Source of the DNA: Arthrobacter sp. Soc17.1.1.1 | GTDB lineage: Bacteria > Actinomycetota > Actinomycetes > Actinomycetales > Micrococcaceae | Assembly (NCBI RefSeq): GCF_036867195.1 | Contig: NZ_JBAJII010000001.1 | Location: 310,001 to 374,000 of the forward strand | Direction: 5' to 3' | DNA: 64,000 nt | Part shown: positions 7,374 through 18,628 of the stretch, piece after piece | Position numbering within the stretch: the stretch's first letter is position 1 | Layout of the letters: every line of letters begins with the position of its first letter | Made by a program: the position numbers and the translations under genes | Notes under the pieces: generated by a model | The model's input: only the letters and a program-made list of their open reading frames with translations | The model's database searches: none | Told to the model about the DNA's origin: nothing

Positions 7374-9046
7374 TGACTCCCGCCGCGGCCGTGCTGCCGC
7401 TGCTGACCGTCGTCGTCGTGCTCGCCCTGATCCACCGTCCGCTCGGCGACTACATGGCGCGGACCTTCACCACCACGAAGGACCTCCGCCTGGAGCGGGG
7501 GTTCTACCGCGTGCTCGGCGTCGATCCGGCGTCCTCCCAGTCGTGGCGCTCCTACCTCACCGGGGTGCTCGCCGTCTCGGCCGTGGGCGTGCTCCTCGTC
7601 TACCTGCTGCAGCGCACGCAGGCCCTGCTGCCCTACTCGCTCGGCCTGCCGGCCGTCCCGGAGGGCCTGGCGTTCAACACGGCCGTCTCGTTCGTGACCA
7701 ACACCAACTGGCAGTCCTACTCGCCCGAGGTGACCATGGGCTACACCGTGCAGATGGTGGGGCTCGCGGTGCAGAACTTCGTCTCCGCCGCCGTCGGCCT
7801 GGCCGTCGCCGTCGCGTTCGTGCGCGGCTTCGTGGCACGCCGCAGCGCGACGCTCGGCAACTTCTGGGTGGACTTCACCCGCGCCCTGCTGCGCATCCTG
7901 CTCCCCGGCGCGGTCGTCGCGGCCCTGGTCCTGCTCGCCGGCGGCGTGATCCAGAACGTGAACGGCTTCACGACCGTTCCCACCATCACCGGCGGCGAAC
8001 AGGTCATCCCCGGCGGCCCGGTGGCCTCCCAGGAGGCCATCAAGATGCTCGGCACCAACGGAGGCGGGTTCTTCAACGCCAACTCCGCGCACCCGTTCGA
8101 GAACCCGTCGCCGTGGACGAGCCTGTTCCAGGTCGTCCTGATGCTCGCGATCCCGTTCAGCCTGCCCCGCACCTTCGGCACCATGATTGGCCGGCGCCGG
8201 CAGGGCTCCGCGATCCTGGGGGCCATGGCCGTGATCTTCCTGCTCTCGCTCACGGCCGCCACCGTCGCGGAACTGTCCGCCACCGGGACCGCGCCCCAGG
8301 CCGCAGGGTTCGCCATGGAGGGCAAGGAGCAGCGCTTCGGCATCGCCGGCTCCGTCCTGTTCGGGTCGGTCAGTACGCTCACCTCCACGGGTGCCGTGAA
8401 CTCGATGCATGACAGCTATACCGCGATCGGCGGCATGCTTCCCATGATCAACATGATGCTCGGCGAGGTGGCCCCCGGCGGGGTGGGCTCGGGCCTGTAC
8501 GGGATGCTCGTCCTGGCCGTCGTCACGGTGTTCGTCTCCGGGCTCCTCGTGGGCCGCACGCCCGAGTACCTCGGCAAGAGGATCGGCGCCCGCGAGATCA
8601 AGCTCGCAAGCCTCTACATCCTCACCATGCCCGCTCTCGTCCTCGCCGGCACGGCCCTGAGCTTCTCGGTGCCGGCGCTCCGCGCCGACATCGACGGGAC
8701 CTCGATCCTCAACCCCGGCCTCCACGGCCTGTCCGAGGTGCTGTACGCGTTCACCTCGGCCGCCAACAACAACGGCTCGGCCTTCGCCGGCCTCACCGCC
8801 GACACGCCCTGGCTCAACACCGCACTCGGTGTGGCGATGCTGCTGGGACGCTTCCTGCCCATCGTCTTCGTCCTCGCCCTCGCCGGCGCGTTCGCCGCCC
8901 AGGACAGGGTGCCCGCCACCGCCGGCACCCTGCCGACGGACCGCGTGCAGTCCACCACGCTGCTCGTCGGCGTCACCGTCATCGTCACCGCCCTCACCTT
9001 CTTCCCGGTGCTCGCACTGGGTCCGCTCGCGGAAGGACTGCTCTAG
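7373..9046 (+). CDS. kdpA: K+-transporting ATPase subunit KdpA
   Basis: This 557-aa membrane subunit binds and transports potassium in the high-affinity Kdp system. It has about ten helices and the four selectivity-filter-like regions of the family, including [44 protein letters not shown] and [12 protein letters not shown]. Length matches the family. The ATG overlaps the kdpF stop; kdpB follows after three bases. Confidence 0.98.
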   Translation: MTPAAAVLPLLTVVVVLALIHRPLGDYMARTFTTTKDLRLERGFYRVLGVDPASSQSWRSYLTGVLAVSAVGVLLVYLLQRTQALLPYSLGLPAVPEGLAFNTAVSFVTNTNWQSYSPEVTMGYTVQMVGLAVQNFVSAAVGLAVAVAFVRGFVARRSATLGNFWVDFTRALLRILLPGAVVAALVLLAGGVIQNVNGFTTVPTITGGEQVIPGGPVASQEAIKMLGTNGGGFFNANSAHPFENPSPWTSLFQVVLMLAIPFSLPRTFGTMIGRRRQGSAILGAMAVIFLLSLTAATVAELSATGTAPQAAGFAMEGKEQRFGIAGSVLFGSVSTLTSTGAVNSMHDSYTAIGGMLPMINMMLGEVAPGGVGSGLYGMLVLAVVTVFVSGLLVGRTPEYLGKRIGAREIKLASLYILTMPALVLAGTALSFSVPALRADIDGTSILNPGLHGLSEVLYAFTSAANNNGSAFAGLTADTPWLNTALGVAMLLGRFLPIVFVLALAGAFAAQDRVPATAGTLPTDRVQSTTLLVGVTVIVTALTFFPVLALGPLAEGLL

Positions 9047-9049
9047 ACC

Positions 9050-11206
9050 ATGTCCACACTCACAGAACCGGCCACCGGCAGCAGCGACAGCCCGGCACCG
9101 GAGGGGAACGGGCCGAAGAAGGAGCCCGGCGCTGCCTTCTCCGCGGCCCAGCTCGCCGAGGCCCTGCCCGGTGCGTTCCGCAAGCTCGACCCGCGGCAGA
9201 TGGTCCGCACACCCGTCATGTTCATCGTCGAGGCGGGCGCAGTCCTGATCACCGCCATCGCCCTCGCCGAGCCCTTCCTCGGCGGCCCCGAGGCCTCGGG
9301 CGGCAGCGACGTCCCGGCGTCGTTCACGGGGCTCATCGCCGTGTGGCTCTGGCTCACGGTGCTCTTCGCGAACCTCGCGGAGTCGGTCGCCGAGGGCCGC
9401 GGCAAGGCGCAGGCGTCCAGCCTGCGGCAGGCGCGGACGGGCACGACGGCGCGCGTGGTGCGCGACTACGCGGAGGACGCCGACCCGGGGGCCCTCCGGG
9501 CCCCGCTGACGGATGTGCCGTCCTCGGATCTGGTTCTCGGCGACATCGTGGTGATCGAGGCCGGCGGCCAGATCCCGGGCGACGGCGAGATCATCCGGGG
9601 CATCGCCTCCGTGGACGAGTCGGCCATCACCGGGGAGTCCGCCCCCGTGGTCCGCGAATCCGGCGGTGACCGGTCCGCGGTCACGGGCGGCACGCGCGTC
9701 CTGTCCGACCGCATCGTCGTGCGTATCACCAGCCGGCCCGGCGACACCTTCGTGGACCGCATGATCCGCCTCGTCGAGGGCGCCGAACGCCAGAAGACGC
9801 CCAACGAGGTGGCCCTCAACATCCTGCTGGCCACGCTCTCCATCGTCTTCACCGTGGTGGTGCTGACCATCAACCCGATCGCGAGCTCGTCCGGTGTCTC
9901 CGTCAGCGTGCCGGTCCTCGTCGCGCTGCTCGTCTGCCTGATCCCCACCACCATCGGGGCCCTGCTCTCCGCGATCGGCATCGCCGGCATGGACCGCCTC
10001 GTGCAGCGCAACGTCCTCGCCATGTCCGGCCGCGCCGTGGAGGCCGCCGGCGACGTGACCACCCTGCTGCTCGACAAGACCGGCACCATCACCCACGGCA
10101 ACCGGCGGGCGAGCGAGTTCGTCACCGTGGGCGGCGCGGACCGGCGCGAGCTCGTGACCGCCGCCGCGCAGTCGTCCCTGAGCGACCCCACACCCGAGGG
10201 CACGTCCATCGTGGACCTCGCCGTCACCGAGGGCTTTCCACGCTCCACGATCGAGGGCACGGTGGTCCCGTTCTCGGCCCGGACGCGTATGAGCGGTGTC
10301 GACTTCCCCGACGGCTCGGCCGTCCGGAAGGGCGCCGGCAGCGCGGTCCGCGCCTGGGTCGCCGCCGTCCCGGGCATCGCGGCGGAGCTCGACGCCGCCG
10401 TGACGCGCATCTCGCAGCTCGGCGGCACCCCGCTCGTCGTCGCGGTCCGGGATGCCTCGGGCCGTGCCCGGGTGCTCGGGGTGGTCCATCTCAAGGACGT
10501 CGTCAAGGACGGGCTGCCCGAACGGTTCGCCGAACTGCGCACCATGGGCATCCGCACCGTCATGATCACCGGTGACAACCCGCTGACGGCGAAGGCCATC
10601 GCCGCGGAGGCCGGCGTGGACGACTACCTGGCCGAAGCGACGCCCGAGGACAAGATGCGCCTCATCCGCAGGGAGCAGGAGGGAGGCGCGCTCGTCGCCA
10701 TGACCGGCGACGGCACCAACGACGCCCCGGCCCTGGCGCTCGCTGACGTCGGCGTGGCGATGAACACCGGTACCTCGGCGGCGAAGGAGGCCGGGAACAT
10801 GGTGGACCTGGACTCGGACCCCACCAAGCTCATCGAGATCGTGCGCATCGGCAAGCAGCTGCTCATCACGCGCGGCGCGCTGACCACGTTCTCCATCGCG
10901 AACGACGTCGCCAAGTACTTCGCGATCATCCCCGCCATGTTCATCGGCGCCTTCCCGGGCCTCGCCGCCCTCAACGTGATGCAGCTGAGTTCGCCGTCCT
11001 CGGCGATCCTCTCCGCCGTCATCTTCAACGCGCTGATCATCATCGCCCTGATCCCGCTCTCACTGCGCGGCGTGAAGTACCGCGCAGCATCGGCCTCGAG
11101 CATCCTCAACCGGAACCTGCTCGTCTACGGGCTCGGCGGGATCATCGCCCCGTTCGCCGGCATCAAGGCGATCGACCTCGTGCTCTCCCTCATCCCCGGT
11201 TTCTGA
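9050..11206 (+). CDS. kdpB: K+-transporting P-type ATPase subunit KdpB
   Basis: This 718-aa P-type ATPase couples ATP hydrolysis to K+ uptake through KdpA. The phosphorylated aspartate is Asp342 in DKTGTIT. The actuator motif ITGESAP, the nucleotide-domain end [14 protein letters not shown] and the hinge [18 protein letters not shown] are all intact. A roughly 40-residue hydrophilic N terminus precedes the first helix. Seven transmembrane helices are expected. It sits between kdpA and kdpC. Confidence 0.98.
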   Translation: MSTLTEPATGSSDSPAPEGNGPKKEPGAAFSAAQLAEALPGAFRKLDPRQMVRTPVMFIVEAGAVLITAIALAEPFLGGPEASGGSDVPASFTGLIAVWLWLTVLFANLAESVAEGRGKAQASSLRQARTGTTARVVRDYAEDADPGALRAPLTDVPSSDLVLGDIVVIEAGGQIPGDGEIIRGIASVDESAITGESAPVVRESGGDRSAVTGGTRVLSDRIVVRITSRPGDTFVDRMIRLVEGAERQKTPNEVALNILLATLSIVFTVVVLTINPIASSSGVSVSVPVLVALLVCLIPTTIGALLSAIGIAGMDRLVQRNVLAMSGRAVEAAGDVTTLLLDKTGTITHGNRRASEFVTVGGADRRELVTAAAQSSLSDPTPEGTSIVDLAVTEGFPRSTIEGTVVPFSARTRMSGVDFPDGSAVRKGAGSAVRAWVAAVPGIAAELDAAVTRISQLGGTPLVVAVRDASGRARVLGVVHLKDVVKDGLPERFAELRTMGIRTVMITGDNPLTAKAIAAEAGVDDYLAEATPEDKMRLIRREQEGGALVAMTGDGTNDAPALALADVGVAMNTGTSAAKEAGNMVDLDSDPTKLIEIVRIGKQLLITRGALTTFSIANDVAKYFAIIPAMFIGAFPGLAALNVMQLSSPSSAILSAVIFNALIIIALIPLSLRGVKYRAASASSILNRNLLVYGLGGIIAPFAGIKAIDLVLSLIPGF

Positions 11207-11235
11207 TCCTCCAGACGTCCACGAAAAGGCATCCC

Positions 11236-11844
11236 ATGAGTACCTCCCGCAGCACCCTCCGACAGCTCGGCACCGCCGTCCGGGCGCTCGCCGTCCTCAC
11301 CCTCGTCCTCGGCATCGGGTACCCGCTCGCCATCACCGGGGTGGGCCGGCTGGCATCGGCCGACCGCGCCGACGGGCAGCCCGTCACCCTCGACGGCCGC
11401 ATCGTCGGTTCCGCGAGCCTCGGCCAGGGCTTCACCGACGCCGAGGGCGCGGCGCTCCCGGAATGGTTCCAGTCCCGTCCGTCCGCGGCCGGTGACGGGT
11501 ACGACGGCGGCGCCTCCAGCGGCAGCAACCTCGGCCCCGAGAACCCCGATCTGGTCGCGGCGATCGAAGAACGGCGCGCCGCCGTCGCAGACCTCGAGGG
11601 CGTGGACCCCGCGGGCGTCCCGGCGGACGCGCTCACGTCATCGGGCTCGGGCCTCGACCCGCACATCAGCCCCGAGTACGCGCTGCTGCAGGTGCCCCGG
11701 GTCGCCGCGGAACGCGGACTCGACGAGGCCGACGTCGAGGCGCTGGTCGAGGACACCGTGCAGGGCCCGGACCTCGGGTACCTCGGCGAACCGACGGTCG
11801 ACGTGCTGCAGTTGAACATCGCCCTCGCCGCGCTGGACACTTAG
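11236..11844 (+). CDS. kdpC: K+-transporting ATPase subunit KdpC
   Basis: This 202-aa subunit has one N-terminal membrane helix (about residues 15-37) and an extracytoplasmic domain. It carries the family motifs FQSRPSAAGDGYDGGASSGSN, NP and SGSGLDPHISPEYALLQVPR. KdpC helps assemble and activate the KdpFABC pump. A ribosome site AAAAGG lies before the ATG. The gap to kdpD is three bases. Confidence 0.97.
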   Translation: MSTSRSTLRQLGTAVRALAVLTLVLGIGYPLAITGVGRLASADRADGQPVTLDGRIVGSASLGQGFTDAEGAALPEWFQSRPSAAGDGYDGGASSGSNLGPENPDLVAAIEERRAAVADLEGVDPAGVPADALTSSGSGLDPHISPEYALLQVPRVAAERGLDEADVEALVEDTVQGPDLGYLGEPTVDVLQLNIALAALDT

Positions 11845-11847
11845 GCC

Positions 11848-14418
11848 ATGACGCGAGGCCGGTTGAGGGTGTTCCTGGGAGCAGCCCCCGGCGTGGGCAA
11901 GACCTACGCGATGCTCGAGGAGGGCCGGAGGCTCCGCGCGGAGGGGCGCGACGTCGTCGTCGGCATCGTCGAGACGCACGGCCGGGCCGCCACGGAGGCC
12001 ATGGCCGAGGGTCTCGAGGCGGTGCCCCGCCGCACCGAGGACCACCGCGGGGTCCTCCTCGCCGATCTGGACCTCGACGCCCTGCTGGCCCGGGCGCCCG
12101 AGGTGGCACTGGTGGACGAGCTCGCCCACACCAACGCCCCGGGGACCGCCCGCGACAAGCGGTGGCAGGACGTGGAGGTGCTGCTCGACGCCGGGATCGA
12201 CGTCATGTCCACCGTGAACGTGCAGCACATCGAGTCCCTGAACGACGTCGTGGAACGCATCACCGGGGTACCGCACCGCGAGACCATCCCCGACGGGGTG
12301 CTGCGCCGGGCCGACCAGGTGGAGGTGGTGGACCTCGCCCCCGAGGCGCTGCGCGGCCGCCTCACCGAGGGGAGCGTCTACCCGTCCGGGCGGATCGACG
12401 CCGCGCTCTCCAACTACTTCCGACTAGGCAACCTCACCGCGCTGCGCGAGCTCGCGCTCCTGTGGCTCGCCGACGAGGTGGACAGCGCCCTCCAGCGCTA
12501 CCGCGCCGAGCAGGGCATCGACGACAGGTGGGAGGCACGCGAGCGCGTCGTCGTCGCGCTCACCGGCGGGCCGGAGGGCCGCACGCTGCTCCGCCGCGGC
12601 GCCCGGATCGCCTCCCGGTCCGCGGGCGGGCAGCTCCTCGCCGTGCACGTCACCACCCAGGACGGCCTCCGCGGCGCCGATCCGGCCGAGCTCGCCGCCC
12701 AGCGGGGCCTCGTGCAGAAGCTCGGCGGCACATACCACGAGGTGGTGGGCGATCAGACCTCCACGGCCCTCGTCGACTTCGCGAAGGGCGCCAACGCCAG
12801 CCAGCTCGTCATCGGCGTGAGCCGCCGGTCGCGCCTCGCCGCCCTCCTCACCGGTCCCGGCATCGGTGCCACCGTGATCCGGGAATCGGGCGAGATCGAC
12901 GTGCACATCGTCAACCACGCCTCGGCCGGGAGCAGGTCCGCCCTGCCGCACTCCGGCGGGGCCTTGTCCCTGCGGCGCCGCATGCTGGGGGCCGTCGTCG
13001 CCCTGATCGGCGGCCCGCTGCTGACGCTGCTGCTCACCGCGTTCCGCACCGAGGAGTCCATCACGGGGGACGTCCTCAGCTACCAGCTGCTCGTGATCGT
13101 CGTCGCCCTGATCGGCGGGATCTGGCCCGCCCTCTTCGCCGCCGTGCTGTCCGGGCTGACGCTGGACTTCTTCCTGATCGAGCCGGTGCGCACCCTGACC
13201 ATCGGTGAGCCGGCGCACTTCACCGCGCTCGCCCTGTACATCGCCAACGCCGTGCTGGTCAGCTACGTGGTGGACCAGGCGGCGCGCCGCACCCGGGCCG
13301 CGTCGCGGTCGGCCGCCGAGTCGGAACTGCTGGCGACCATCGCGGGCGGGGTGCTCCGCGGCCAGGACACGCTGCAGGCGCTCATCACCCGCACACGGGA
13401 GGCCTTCGGGTTGGACGCCGCCCGCCTGCATGCACCCGACGGCACGCTCCTCTGCGAGGACGCCCCGGCCGTGCAGCGGTCCGGGGCGCCGTCCTCCGCG
13501 GTCGGGGCCGGCGGGCAGGCCACGGCACCGGGCCCGGTGGGCATCCCCGTGGGGGAGCGGGGCGTGCTCGAGCTCGAGGGCCGTACCCTCGAGGCCGCCG
13601 ACCGCCGGCTGCTCGCCGTGATCACGGCACAGATCGACGCCGCCCTCGAGTACCGCGAGCTGTCGCGGGCCGCGAGTGCCGTGGGTCCGCTCGCCGAGGC
13701 GGACCGCGTGCGTACGGCACTGCTCGCCGCCGTCGGGCACGACCTCCGCCGGCCCCTCACCGCCGCGACCACCGCCGTCACGAGCCTGAGATCCGCGGAC
13801 CTCACCTTCTCCCCCGAGGAGCAGGGGGCGCTGCTGGAGACCGCCGAACAGAGCCTCGGCACGCTCTCGACCCTCGTCACGGACCTGCTGGACGCCAGCC
13901 GCATCCAGGCCGGGGTCCTCGGCGTGGTGCTGGAACCCCTGCGGCCCGAGGACGTCATCCTGCCCGCGCTCGAGGAGCTGGATCTCGGCCCGGGCGACAT
14001 CGAGCTGGAACTGCCCGCCGAGTCGCCGCTGCTCCTCGCCGACGCCGTGCTGCTGCAGCGCGTGCTCGTGAACCTGCTCTCCAACGCGGCCCGCCACGCC
14101 GGGGGCGCCGTGCCGCCCGTACTGTCGGTGAGCGACTTCGGCGGGCGCGCTGAGCTGCGCATCATCGACCGCGGACCGGGCATCCCCGACGACCGGAAGG
14201 ACACGGTGCTCCTGCCCTTCCAGCGGCTCGGCGACACCGACAACGCCACGGGGCTCGGGCTCGGGATGGCCCTCGCGCGCGGGTTCGTGGAGGGCATGGG
14301 CGGCCGGCTGACCCTCGAGGACACCCCGGGCGGAGGGCTGACGTCCGTGGTGTCGCTGCCGCACGCGCCGCAGCCCGACGCCGTGCTCCTCGGCGGGACC
14401 AGCGTGGGTGCCGCGTGA
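11848..14418 (+). CDS. kdpD: sensor histidine kinase KdpD
   Basis: This 856-aa sensor controls kdp expression in response to potassium limitation. Domains in order are the N-terminal KdpD domain with a Walker A-like GAAPGVGKTY (about residues 11-20) and HTNAPG, a universal-stress-protein-like domain (about 230-360), a four-helix membrane block (about 380-480), a GAF-like linker, the H-box with His631 in GHDLRRPL, and an ATPase domain with NLLSNAARHA and GLGLGMALARGFVE. All key kinase elements are intact. The ATG lies three bases after kdpC, and the stop overlaps kdpE. Confidence 0.97.
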   Translation: MTRGRLRVFLGAAPGVGKTYAMLEEGRRLRAEGRDVVVGIVETHGRAATEAMAEGLEAVPRRTEDHRGVLLADLDLDALLARAPEVALVDELAHTNAPGTARDKRWQDVEVLLDAGIDVMSTVNVQHIESLNDVVERITGVPHRETIPDGVLRRADQVEVVDLAPEALRGRLTEGSVYPSGRIDAALSNYFRLGNLTALRELALLWLADEVDSALQRYRAEQGIDDRWEARERVVVALTGGPEGRTLLRRGARIASRSAGGQLLAVHVTTQDGLRGADPAELAAQRGLVQKLGGTYHEVVGDQTSTALVDFAKGANASQLVIGVSRRSRLAALLTGPGIGATVIRESGEIDVHIVNHASAGSRSALPHSGGALSLRRRMLGAVVALIGGPLLTLLLTAFRTEESITGDVLSYQLLVIVVALIGGIWPALFAAVLSGLTLDFFLIEPVRTLTIGEPAHFTALALYIANAVLVSYVVDQAARRTRAASRSAAESELLATIAGGVLRGQDTLQALITRTREAFGLDAARLHAPDGTLLCEDAPAVQRSGAPSSAVGAGGQATAPGPVGIPVGERGVLELEGRTLEAADRRLLAVITAQIDAALEYRELSRAASAVGPLAEADRVRTALLAAVGHDLRRPLTAATTAVTSLRSADLTFSPEEQGALLETAEQSLGTLSTLVTDLLDASRIQAGVLGVVLEPLRPEDVILPALEELDLGPGDIELELPAESPLLLADAVLLQRVLVNLLSNAARHAGGAVPPVLSVSDFGGRAELRIIDRGPGIPDDRKDTVLLPFQRLGDTDNATGLGLGMALARGFVEGMGGRLTLEDTPGGGLTSVVSLPHAPQPDAVLLGGTSVGAA

Positions 14419-15095
14419 AGGTCCTGATCGCCGACGACGACCCGCAGATCCTGCGCGCGCTCACCATCACGTTCACGGCGTCGGACTACGACGTCGTCAC
14501 CGCGGGCGACGGCGCCGCCGCCCTCCGCCGTGCCGCGGAGCACCACCCGGACATCGTGGTGCTGGACCTCGGCATGCCGCACCTCGGCGGGATCGACGTC
14601 ATCCACGGGCTGCGCGGGTGGAGCTCGGTGCCGATCCTCGTGATCTCCGGCCGGATGGACTCGATCGACAAGGTCCAGGCCCTCGACGCGGGCGCGGACG
14701 ACTACGTCACGAAGCCGTTCCTCACCGACGAACTGCTGGCCCGGGTGCGGGCCCTCACCCGGCGGCGGCTGCCGGTGAGGGAGGAGGCGGGCGCGGCCTT
14801 CGGGGACGTGCGCGTGGACCTCGTGGCGAAGACGGTGGTCCGGACCACCGACGGCGCCGACATCCACCTCACCCGGACCGAGTGGCGGCTGCTCGAGACG
14901 CTCATGCTCAATTCGGGCCGCCTCGTGCCCCAGCAGATCCTGCTGACCGAGGTGTGGGGGCCGCAGCACGTCCGCGACACCGGCTACCTCCGCCTGTACA
15001 TCCGGCAGCTGCGGAAGAAGCTCGAACGCGACCCCGGGTCGCCGCAGCACCTGCTCACCGAGGCCGGGATGGGCTACCGGTTCGTGCCGGGGTGA
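14415..15095 (+). CDS. kdpE: response regulator KdpE
   Basis: This 226-aa OmpR-type response regulator has a receiver domain with acidic residues IADDD near the N terminus and the phosphorylation site Asp51 in VLDLGMPHLGG. A conserved Lys lies in TKPF, and a C-terminal winged helix contains LTRTEWRLLE and DTGYLRLYIRQLRKKLE. It activates kdp transcription when phosphorylated by KdpD. The GTG start overlaps the kdpD stop as GTGA. It ends 22 bases from the convergent purL stop. Confidence 0.97.
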   Translation: MKVLIADDDPQILRALTITFTASDYDVVTAGDGAAALRRAAEHHPDIVVLDLGMPHLGGIDVIHGLRGWSSVPILVISGRMDSIDKVQALDAGADDYVTKPFLTDELLARVRALTRRRLPVREEAGAAFGDVRVDLVAKTVVRTTDGADIHLTRTEWRLLETLMLNSGRLVPQQILLTEVWGPQHVRDTGYLRLYIRQLRKKLERDPGSPQHLLTEAGMGYRFVPG

Positions 15096-15117
15096 GCGTC
15101 GTCAGGAGGCCGCGGCG

Positions 15118-17403
15118 TCAGGCGAAGTGCTTCGGCAGGGTCCCCTCGTGGGCTTCGCGCAGCACGTCCAGCGGCAGCGTGAAGCAACCCTGCACGTCGA
15201 GCGCCCCGTTCTCCGTGTCCACCACGCCGATGCGCATGGTCGGGAAGTTCCGGGCCGTGCACATGTCGTTGAAGCGGACCTCCTCCGAGCGGGGGACGCT
15301 GACGACGGCGCGGGCCTGGCTCTCGCTGAACAGTGCGGTGAACGCGTCGATGCCGTCGCGCTCGCACACCTCGTCGAGGCCGATGCGCGCGCCGACGCCG
15401 AAGCGCAGGGCCATCTCGCTGAGGCCGGCGGCGAGCCCGCCCTCGGAGAGGTCATGGGCGGCGTCGATCATGCCGTCGCGCGAGCAGTTCACGAGGATCG
15501 CGGCGAGCGTCTTCTCGGCGGTGAGGTCCAGGGCCGGGGGCTGTCCGCCGAGGTGGCCGCGCAGGTTGGCCCACTCCGAGCCGTCCAGCTCGTCCGCCGT
15601 CGTCCCCAGCAGGTAGACGGCCTGGCCGTCCTCGCGCCAGCCCGACGGCGTGCGCCGGGCGACGTCGTCGAACACGCCGAGCACGCCGACCACGGGGGTC
15701 GGGTGGATGGCGACACCGCCGGTCTGGTTGTAGAGCGAGACGTTGCCGCCGGTCACCGGCACCCCGAGTTCCTGGCAGGCGTCCGCGAGCCCGCGGACGG
15801 TCTCGGCGAACTGCCACATGACCTCCGGGTCCTCGGGGGAGCCGAAGTTCAGGCAGTCGGTGACGGCGAGCGGCACGGCACCCGAGGTCGCCACGTTGCG
15901 GTACGCCTCGGCGAGAGCCAGGCGCGCGCCCTCGTACGGGTTCAGGTACGAGTACCGGCCGTTGGCGTCGGTGGAGATTGCGACGCCGAGGCCGGTCTCC
16001 TCGTCGACGCGGACCACGCCGGCGTCGTCGGGCATCGCGAGCGCGGTGTTGCCCTGGACGTAGCGGTCGTACTGGTCGGTCACCCAGTCCTTCCCGCACA
16101 TGTTCGGCGAGGCCATGAGCTCGAGGACGGCCTCGCGCAGGTCCGCGGGCCGCTCGGGCCCGAAGGTGTCCGCCTGGACGCCGTCGAGCCACTCGGGACG
16201 GTGGTAGGGGCGCTCGTAGACGGGCCCCTCGTGCGCGACCGTGCGGGGGTCGACGTCGACGATCTTCTCGCCGTCCCACTCGATGATGAGGCGGCCCGTG
16301 TCGGTGACCTCGCCGAGCCAGGAGTACTCCACGGCCCACTTGTCCATGATCGCCTCGAACGCGGCCACGTTCTCGGGCGTCACCACGGCCATCATGCGTT
16401 CCTGCGACTCCGACATGAGGATCTCGCCCGGCGTGAGGGACGGGTCGCGGAGCAGCACGTTGGTGAGCTCCACGTGCATGCCGCCGTCGCCGTTGGAGGC
16501 CAGCTCCGACGTCGCGCAGGAGATGCCCGCCGCGCCGAGGTCCTGGATGCCCTCGACCACGGAGGCCTTGAACAGCTCGAGGCAGCACTCGATGAGCACC
16601 TTCTCGGCGAACGGATCGCCCACCTGCACCGCGGGGCGCTTCGAGGGCTTCGAGGAGTCGAAGGACTCCGATGCGAGCACCGAGGCGCCGCCGATGCCGT
16701 CGCCACCGGTGCGGGCACCGAAGAGGACCACCCTGTTGCCGGCGCCGGAGGCGTTGGCGAGGCGGATGTCCTCGTGCCGCAGCACGCCGACGGCGAGCGC
16801 GTTGACCAGCGGGTTGCCCTGGTACACGGAGTCGAAGACCACCTCGCCGCCGATGTTCGGCAGGCCGAGGGAGTTGCCGTAGCCGCCGATGCCGGCCACG
16901 ATCCCGTGCACGAGGCGCGCGGTGTCGGGGTGGTCGATCGCCCCGAAGCGCAGCGGATCCATGACCGCGACCGGGCGCGCGCCCATCGAGATGATGTCGC
17001 GGACGATCCCGCCGACGCCGGTCGCCGCGCCCTGGTAGGGCTCCACGAAGGACGGGTGGTTGTGGCTCTCCACCTTGAAGGTCACGGCCCAGCCGTCCCC
17101 GATGTCGACGACGCCGGCGTTCTCGCCGATGCCCACGAGCAGGTGCTCCTTCATGGCGTCGGTGACCTTCTCGCCGAACTGGCGCAGGTGCACCTTGGAG
17201 GACTTGTAGGAGCAGTGCTCGCTCCACATCACCGAGTACATGGCGAGCTCGGCACCGGTGGGGCGGCGGCCGAGGATCTCCTCGACACGCTGGTACTCGT
17301 TCTCCTTGAGGCCGAGCTCGGCCCAGGGGAGCGCCTGCCCCGGGGTGGCCTCGGCGTTCGCGACCGTGTCGATGTTGAACTTCCGCGTGGTCTCCGCAGT
17401 CAT
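15118..17403 (-). CDS. purL: phosphoribosylformylglycinamidine synthase large subunit PurL
   Basis: This 761-aa protein is the small-type PurL that works in a complex with PurQ and PurS. It converts FGAR to FGAM in step four of purine synthesis, using ammonia delivered by PurQ. Family motifs include [12 protein letters not shown] near the N terminus, [38 protein letters not shown] and [18 protein letters not shown]. Its ATG lies directly after the purQ stop with no spacer, and it is the last gene of the minus-strand purS-purQ-purL cluster. Confidence 0.98.
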   Translation of the reverse strand: MTAETTRKFNIDTVANAEATPGQALPWAELGLKENEYQRVEEILGRRPTGAELAMYSVMWSEHCSYKSSKVHLRQFGEKVTDAMKEHLLVGIGENAGVVDIGDGWAVTFKVESHNHPSFVEPYQGAATGVGGIVRDIISMGARPVAVMDPLRFGAIDHPDTARLVHGIVAGIGGYGNSLGLPNIGGEVVFDSVYQGNPLVNALAVGVLRHEDIRLANASGAGNRVVLFGARTGGDGIGGASVLASESFDSSKPSKRPAVQVGDPFAEKVLIECCLELFKASVVEGIQDLGAAGISCATSELASNGDGGMHVELTNVLLRDPSLTPGEILMSESQERMMAVVTPENVAAFEAIMDKWAVEYSWLGEVTDTGRLIIEWDGEKIVDVDPRTVAHEGPVYERPYHRPEWLDGVQADTFGPERPADLREAVLELMASPNMCGKDWVTDQYDRYVQGNTALAMPDDAGVVRVDEETGLGVAISTDANGRYSYLNPYEGARLALAEAYRNVATSGAVPLAVTDCLNFGSPEDPEVMWQFAETVRGLADACQELGVPVTGGNVSLYNQTGGVAIHPTPVVGVLGVFDDVARRTPSGWREDGQAVYLLGTTADELDGSEWANLRGHLGGQPPALDLTAEKTLAAILVNCSRDGMIDAAHDLSEGGLAAGLSEMALRFGVGARIGLDEVCERDGIDAFTALFSESQARAVVSVPRSEEVRFNDMCTARNFPTMRIGVVDTENGALDVQGCFTLPLDVLREAHEGTLPKHFA

Positions 17404-18189
17404 TTAGCCCACCAGTTTCTTGAGTACCGAGGTGAAGATGCCGAGGCCGTCGGTGCCGCCGCGCACGTCCACGGGTCCGCGCGCCGAGGAGTCGGGGCCG
17501 AAGCCCGCCTCGACGGCGTGCTCGGGATGCGGCATGAGCCCGACGACGTTGCCGGCGGCGTTCGAGATGCCGGCGATGTCGCGGCGCGAGCCGTTGGGGT
17601 TGCCATCGACGTAGCGGAAGACCACGCGGCCCTCGCCCTCGAGCTCGTCGAGGGTGCGGTCGTCGGCGACGAACTGGCCGTCCTGGTTCTTGAGCGGGAT
17701 GACGAGTTCCTCGCCCTGTGCGTACTCCGAGGTCCACATCGTGCCGGCGTTCTCGACACGCAGGCGCTGGTCGCGGCAGAGGAAGTGCAGGGACTCGTTC
17801 TTGATCATCGATCCGGGCAGCAGGTGCGCCTCGGTGAGGACCTGGAACCCGTTGCAGATGCCCAGCACGGGGAGGGCGTCCGCGCCGCCGGAGGCCGCCG
17901 CGGTGATCTGTTCCATGAGCGGCGCGAACCGGGAGATGGCACCGGCGCGCAGGTAGTCGCCGTACGAGAAGCCGCCGGGGATGATGACGGCGTCGACGCC
18001 CCGCAGGTCGTGGTCGCCGTGCCAGAGCTGGACGGCGCTGCCGCCGGCGAGCCGCACGGCGCGGGCCGCGTCGCGGTCGTCCAGGGTGCCGGGGAACGTG
18101 ACGACGCCGACGGTGACGCCGTCGAGCGGGCTGTTCCCGCTGTCGGCGAGCGGCTGGGGTTCCCCGATCAGGGGGGTCTCGACGCTCAC
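17404..18189 (-). CDS. purQ: phosphoribosylformylglycinamidine synthase glutaminase subunit PurQ
   Basis: This 261-aa class I glutamine amidotransferase supplies ammonia to PurL. The nucleophile is Cys112 in LGICNGFQ, and the partner His/Glu lie in MPHPEHAVE near the C terminus. The conserved region begins at VGVVTFPGT, so the protein carries an N-terminal extension of about 25 residues beyond the usual length of about 225. The GTG start overlaps the purS stop as GTGA, and no better internal start is seen, so the extension is probably real. Confidence 0.97.
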   Translation of the reverse strand: MSVETPLIGEPQPLADSGNSPLDGVTVGVVTFPGTLDDRDAARAVRLAGGSAVQLWHGDHDLRGVDAVIIPGGFSYGDYLRAGAISRFAPLMEQITAAASGGADALPVLGICNGFQVLTEAHLLPGSMIKNESLHFLCRDQRLRVENAGTMWTSEYAQGEELVIPLKNQDGQFVADDRTLDELEGEGRVVFRYVDGNPNGSRRDIAGISNAAGNVVGLMPHPEHAVEAGFGPDSSARGPVDVRGGTDGLGIFTSVLKKLVG

Positions 18190-18446
18190 TGGCCGTCCTC
18201 CCCGAGGACCTCCACGCGGGTGACGTCCTCGATGACGGGGTTGGACAGCAGCGTGGTGGCGGCGTGGCGGGCCTGCTCGAGGAGTTCGTCGGTGACCTCA
18301 CCGTCCACGGTCAGCTCGAACCGCTTGCCCTGGCGGACGGCGGCGAAACCGGTGAGGCCGATCCGGGGGAGTGCCCCTGCGATCGCCTTACCCTGCGGGT
18401 CGAGGATCTCGGGCTTGGGCATGACGTCGACAACAATCCGGGGCAT
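18186..18446 (-). CDS. purS: phosphoribosylformylglycinamidine synthase subunit PurS
   Basis: This 86-aa subunit bridges PurQ and PurL and is needed by the three-part FGAM synthase. It starts [20 protein letters not shown], the standard opening of the family, and continues with VRQGKRFEL and the end of a ferredoxin-like fold. The frame is open upstream, but the ATG preceded by AGGAG at good spacing decides the start. It leads the purS-purQ-purL cluster. Confidence 0.96.
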   Translation of the reverse strand: MPRIVVDVMPKPEILDPQGKAIAGALPRIGLTGFAAVRQGKRFELTVDGEVTDELLEQARHAATTLLSNPVIEDVTRVEVLGEDGQ

Positions 18447-18506
18447 CCGGCAACTCCTGTGAGTGAGCAGTGGGTAAGCAGTAGCCCGGGAGTGCCGTCT
18501 CACGCC

Positions 18507-18562
18507 GTGTCGGGACCCTTCGGGTCGACACCGGCGCTCCGCGAGCTTGCGCGTCCAGTCTA
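18507..18562 (-). promoter_or_regulatory. purS leader: possible -10 box and hairpin
   Basis: On the minus strand a TAGACT hexamer (18562-18557) is a fair -10 box, although no convincing -35 was found. About 25 bases further on is a hairpin with arms GTGTCG and CGACAC (18507-18531) and an inner ACCC/GGGT stem. This leaves a leader of roughly 105 bases before the purS start. The start of transcription is inferred. Confidence 0.3.
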
Positions 18563-18628
18563 CCGGGGTTTCGCGGGGCACCCGTGCCCGCCGGGTCCGG
18601 ACCGCCGCCCTGCCGTAGGATGCGGGCC

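Noticed and set aside
7343..10489. Long open frame of about 1048 codons on the minus strand opposite kdpA and kdpB
   Set aside because: It is antisense to two certain genes in a high-GC sequence, where antisense frames stay open by chance. It is low in hydrophobic and conserved motifs and has no recognisable domain.
15127..18462. Plus-strand open frame of about 1111 codons opposite purL, purQ and purS
   Set aside because: It mirrors three well-identified genes and shows no known motif.
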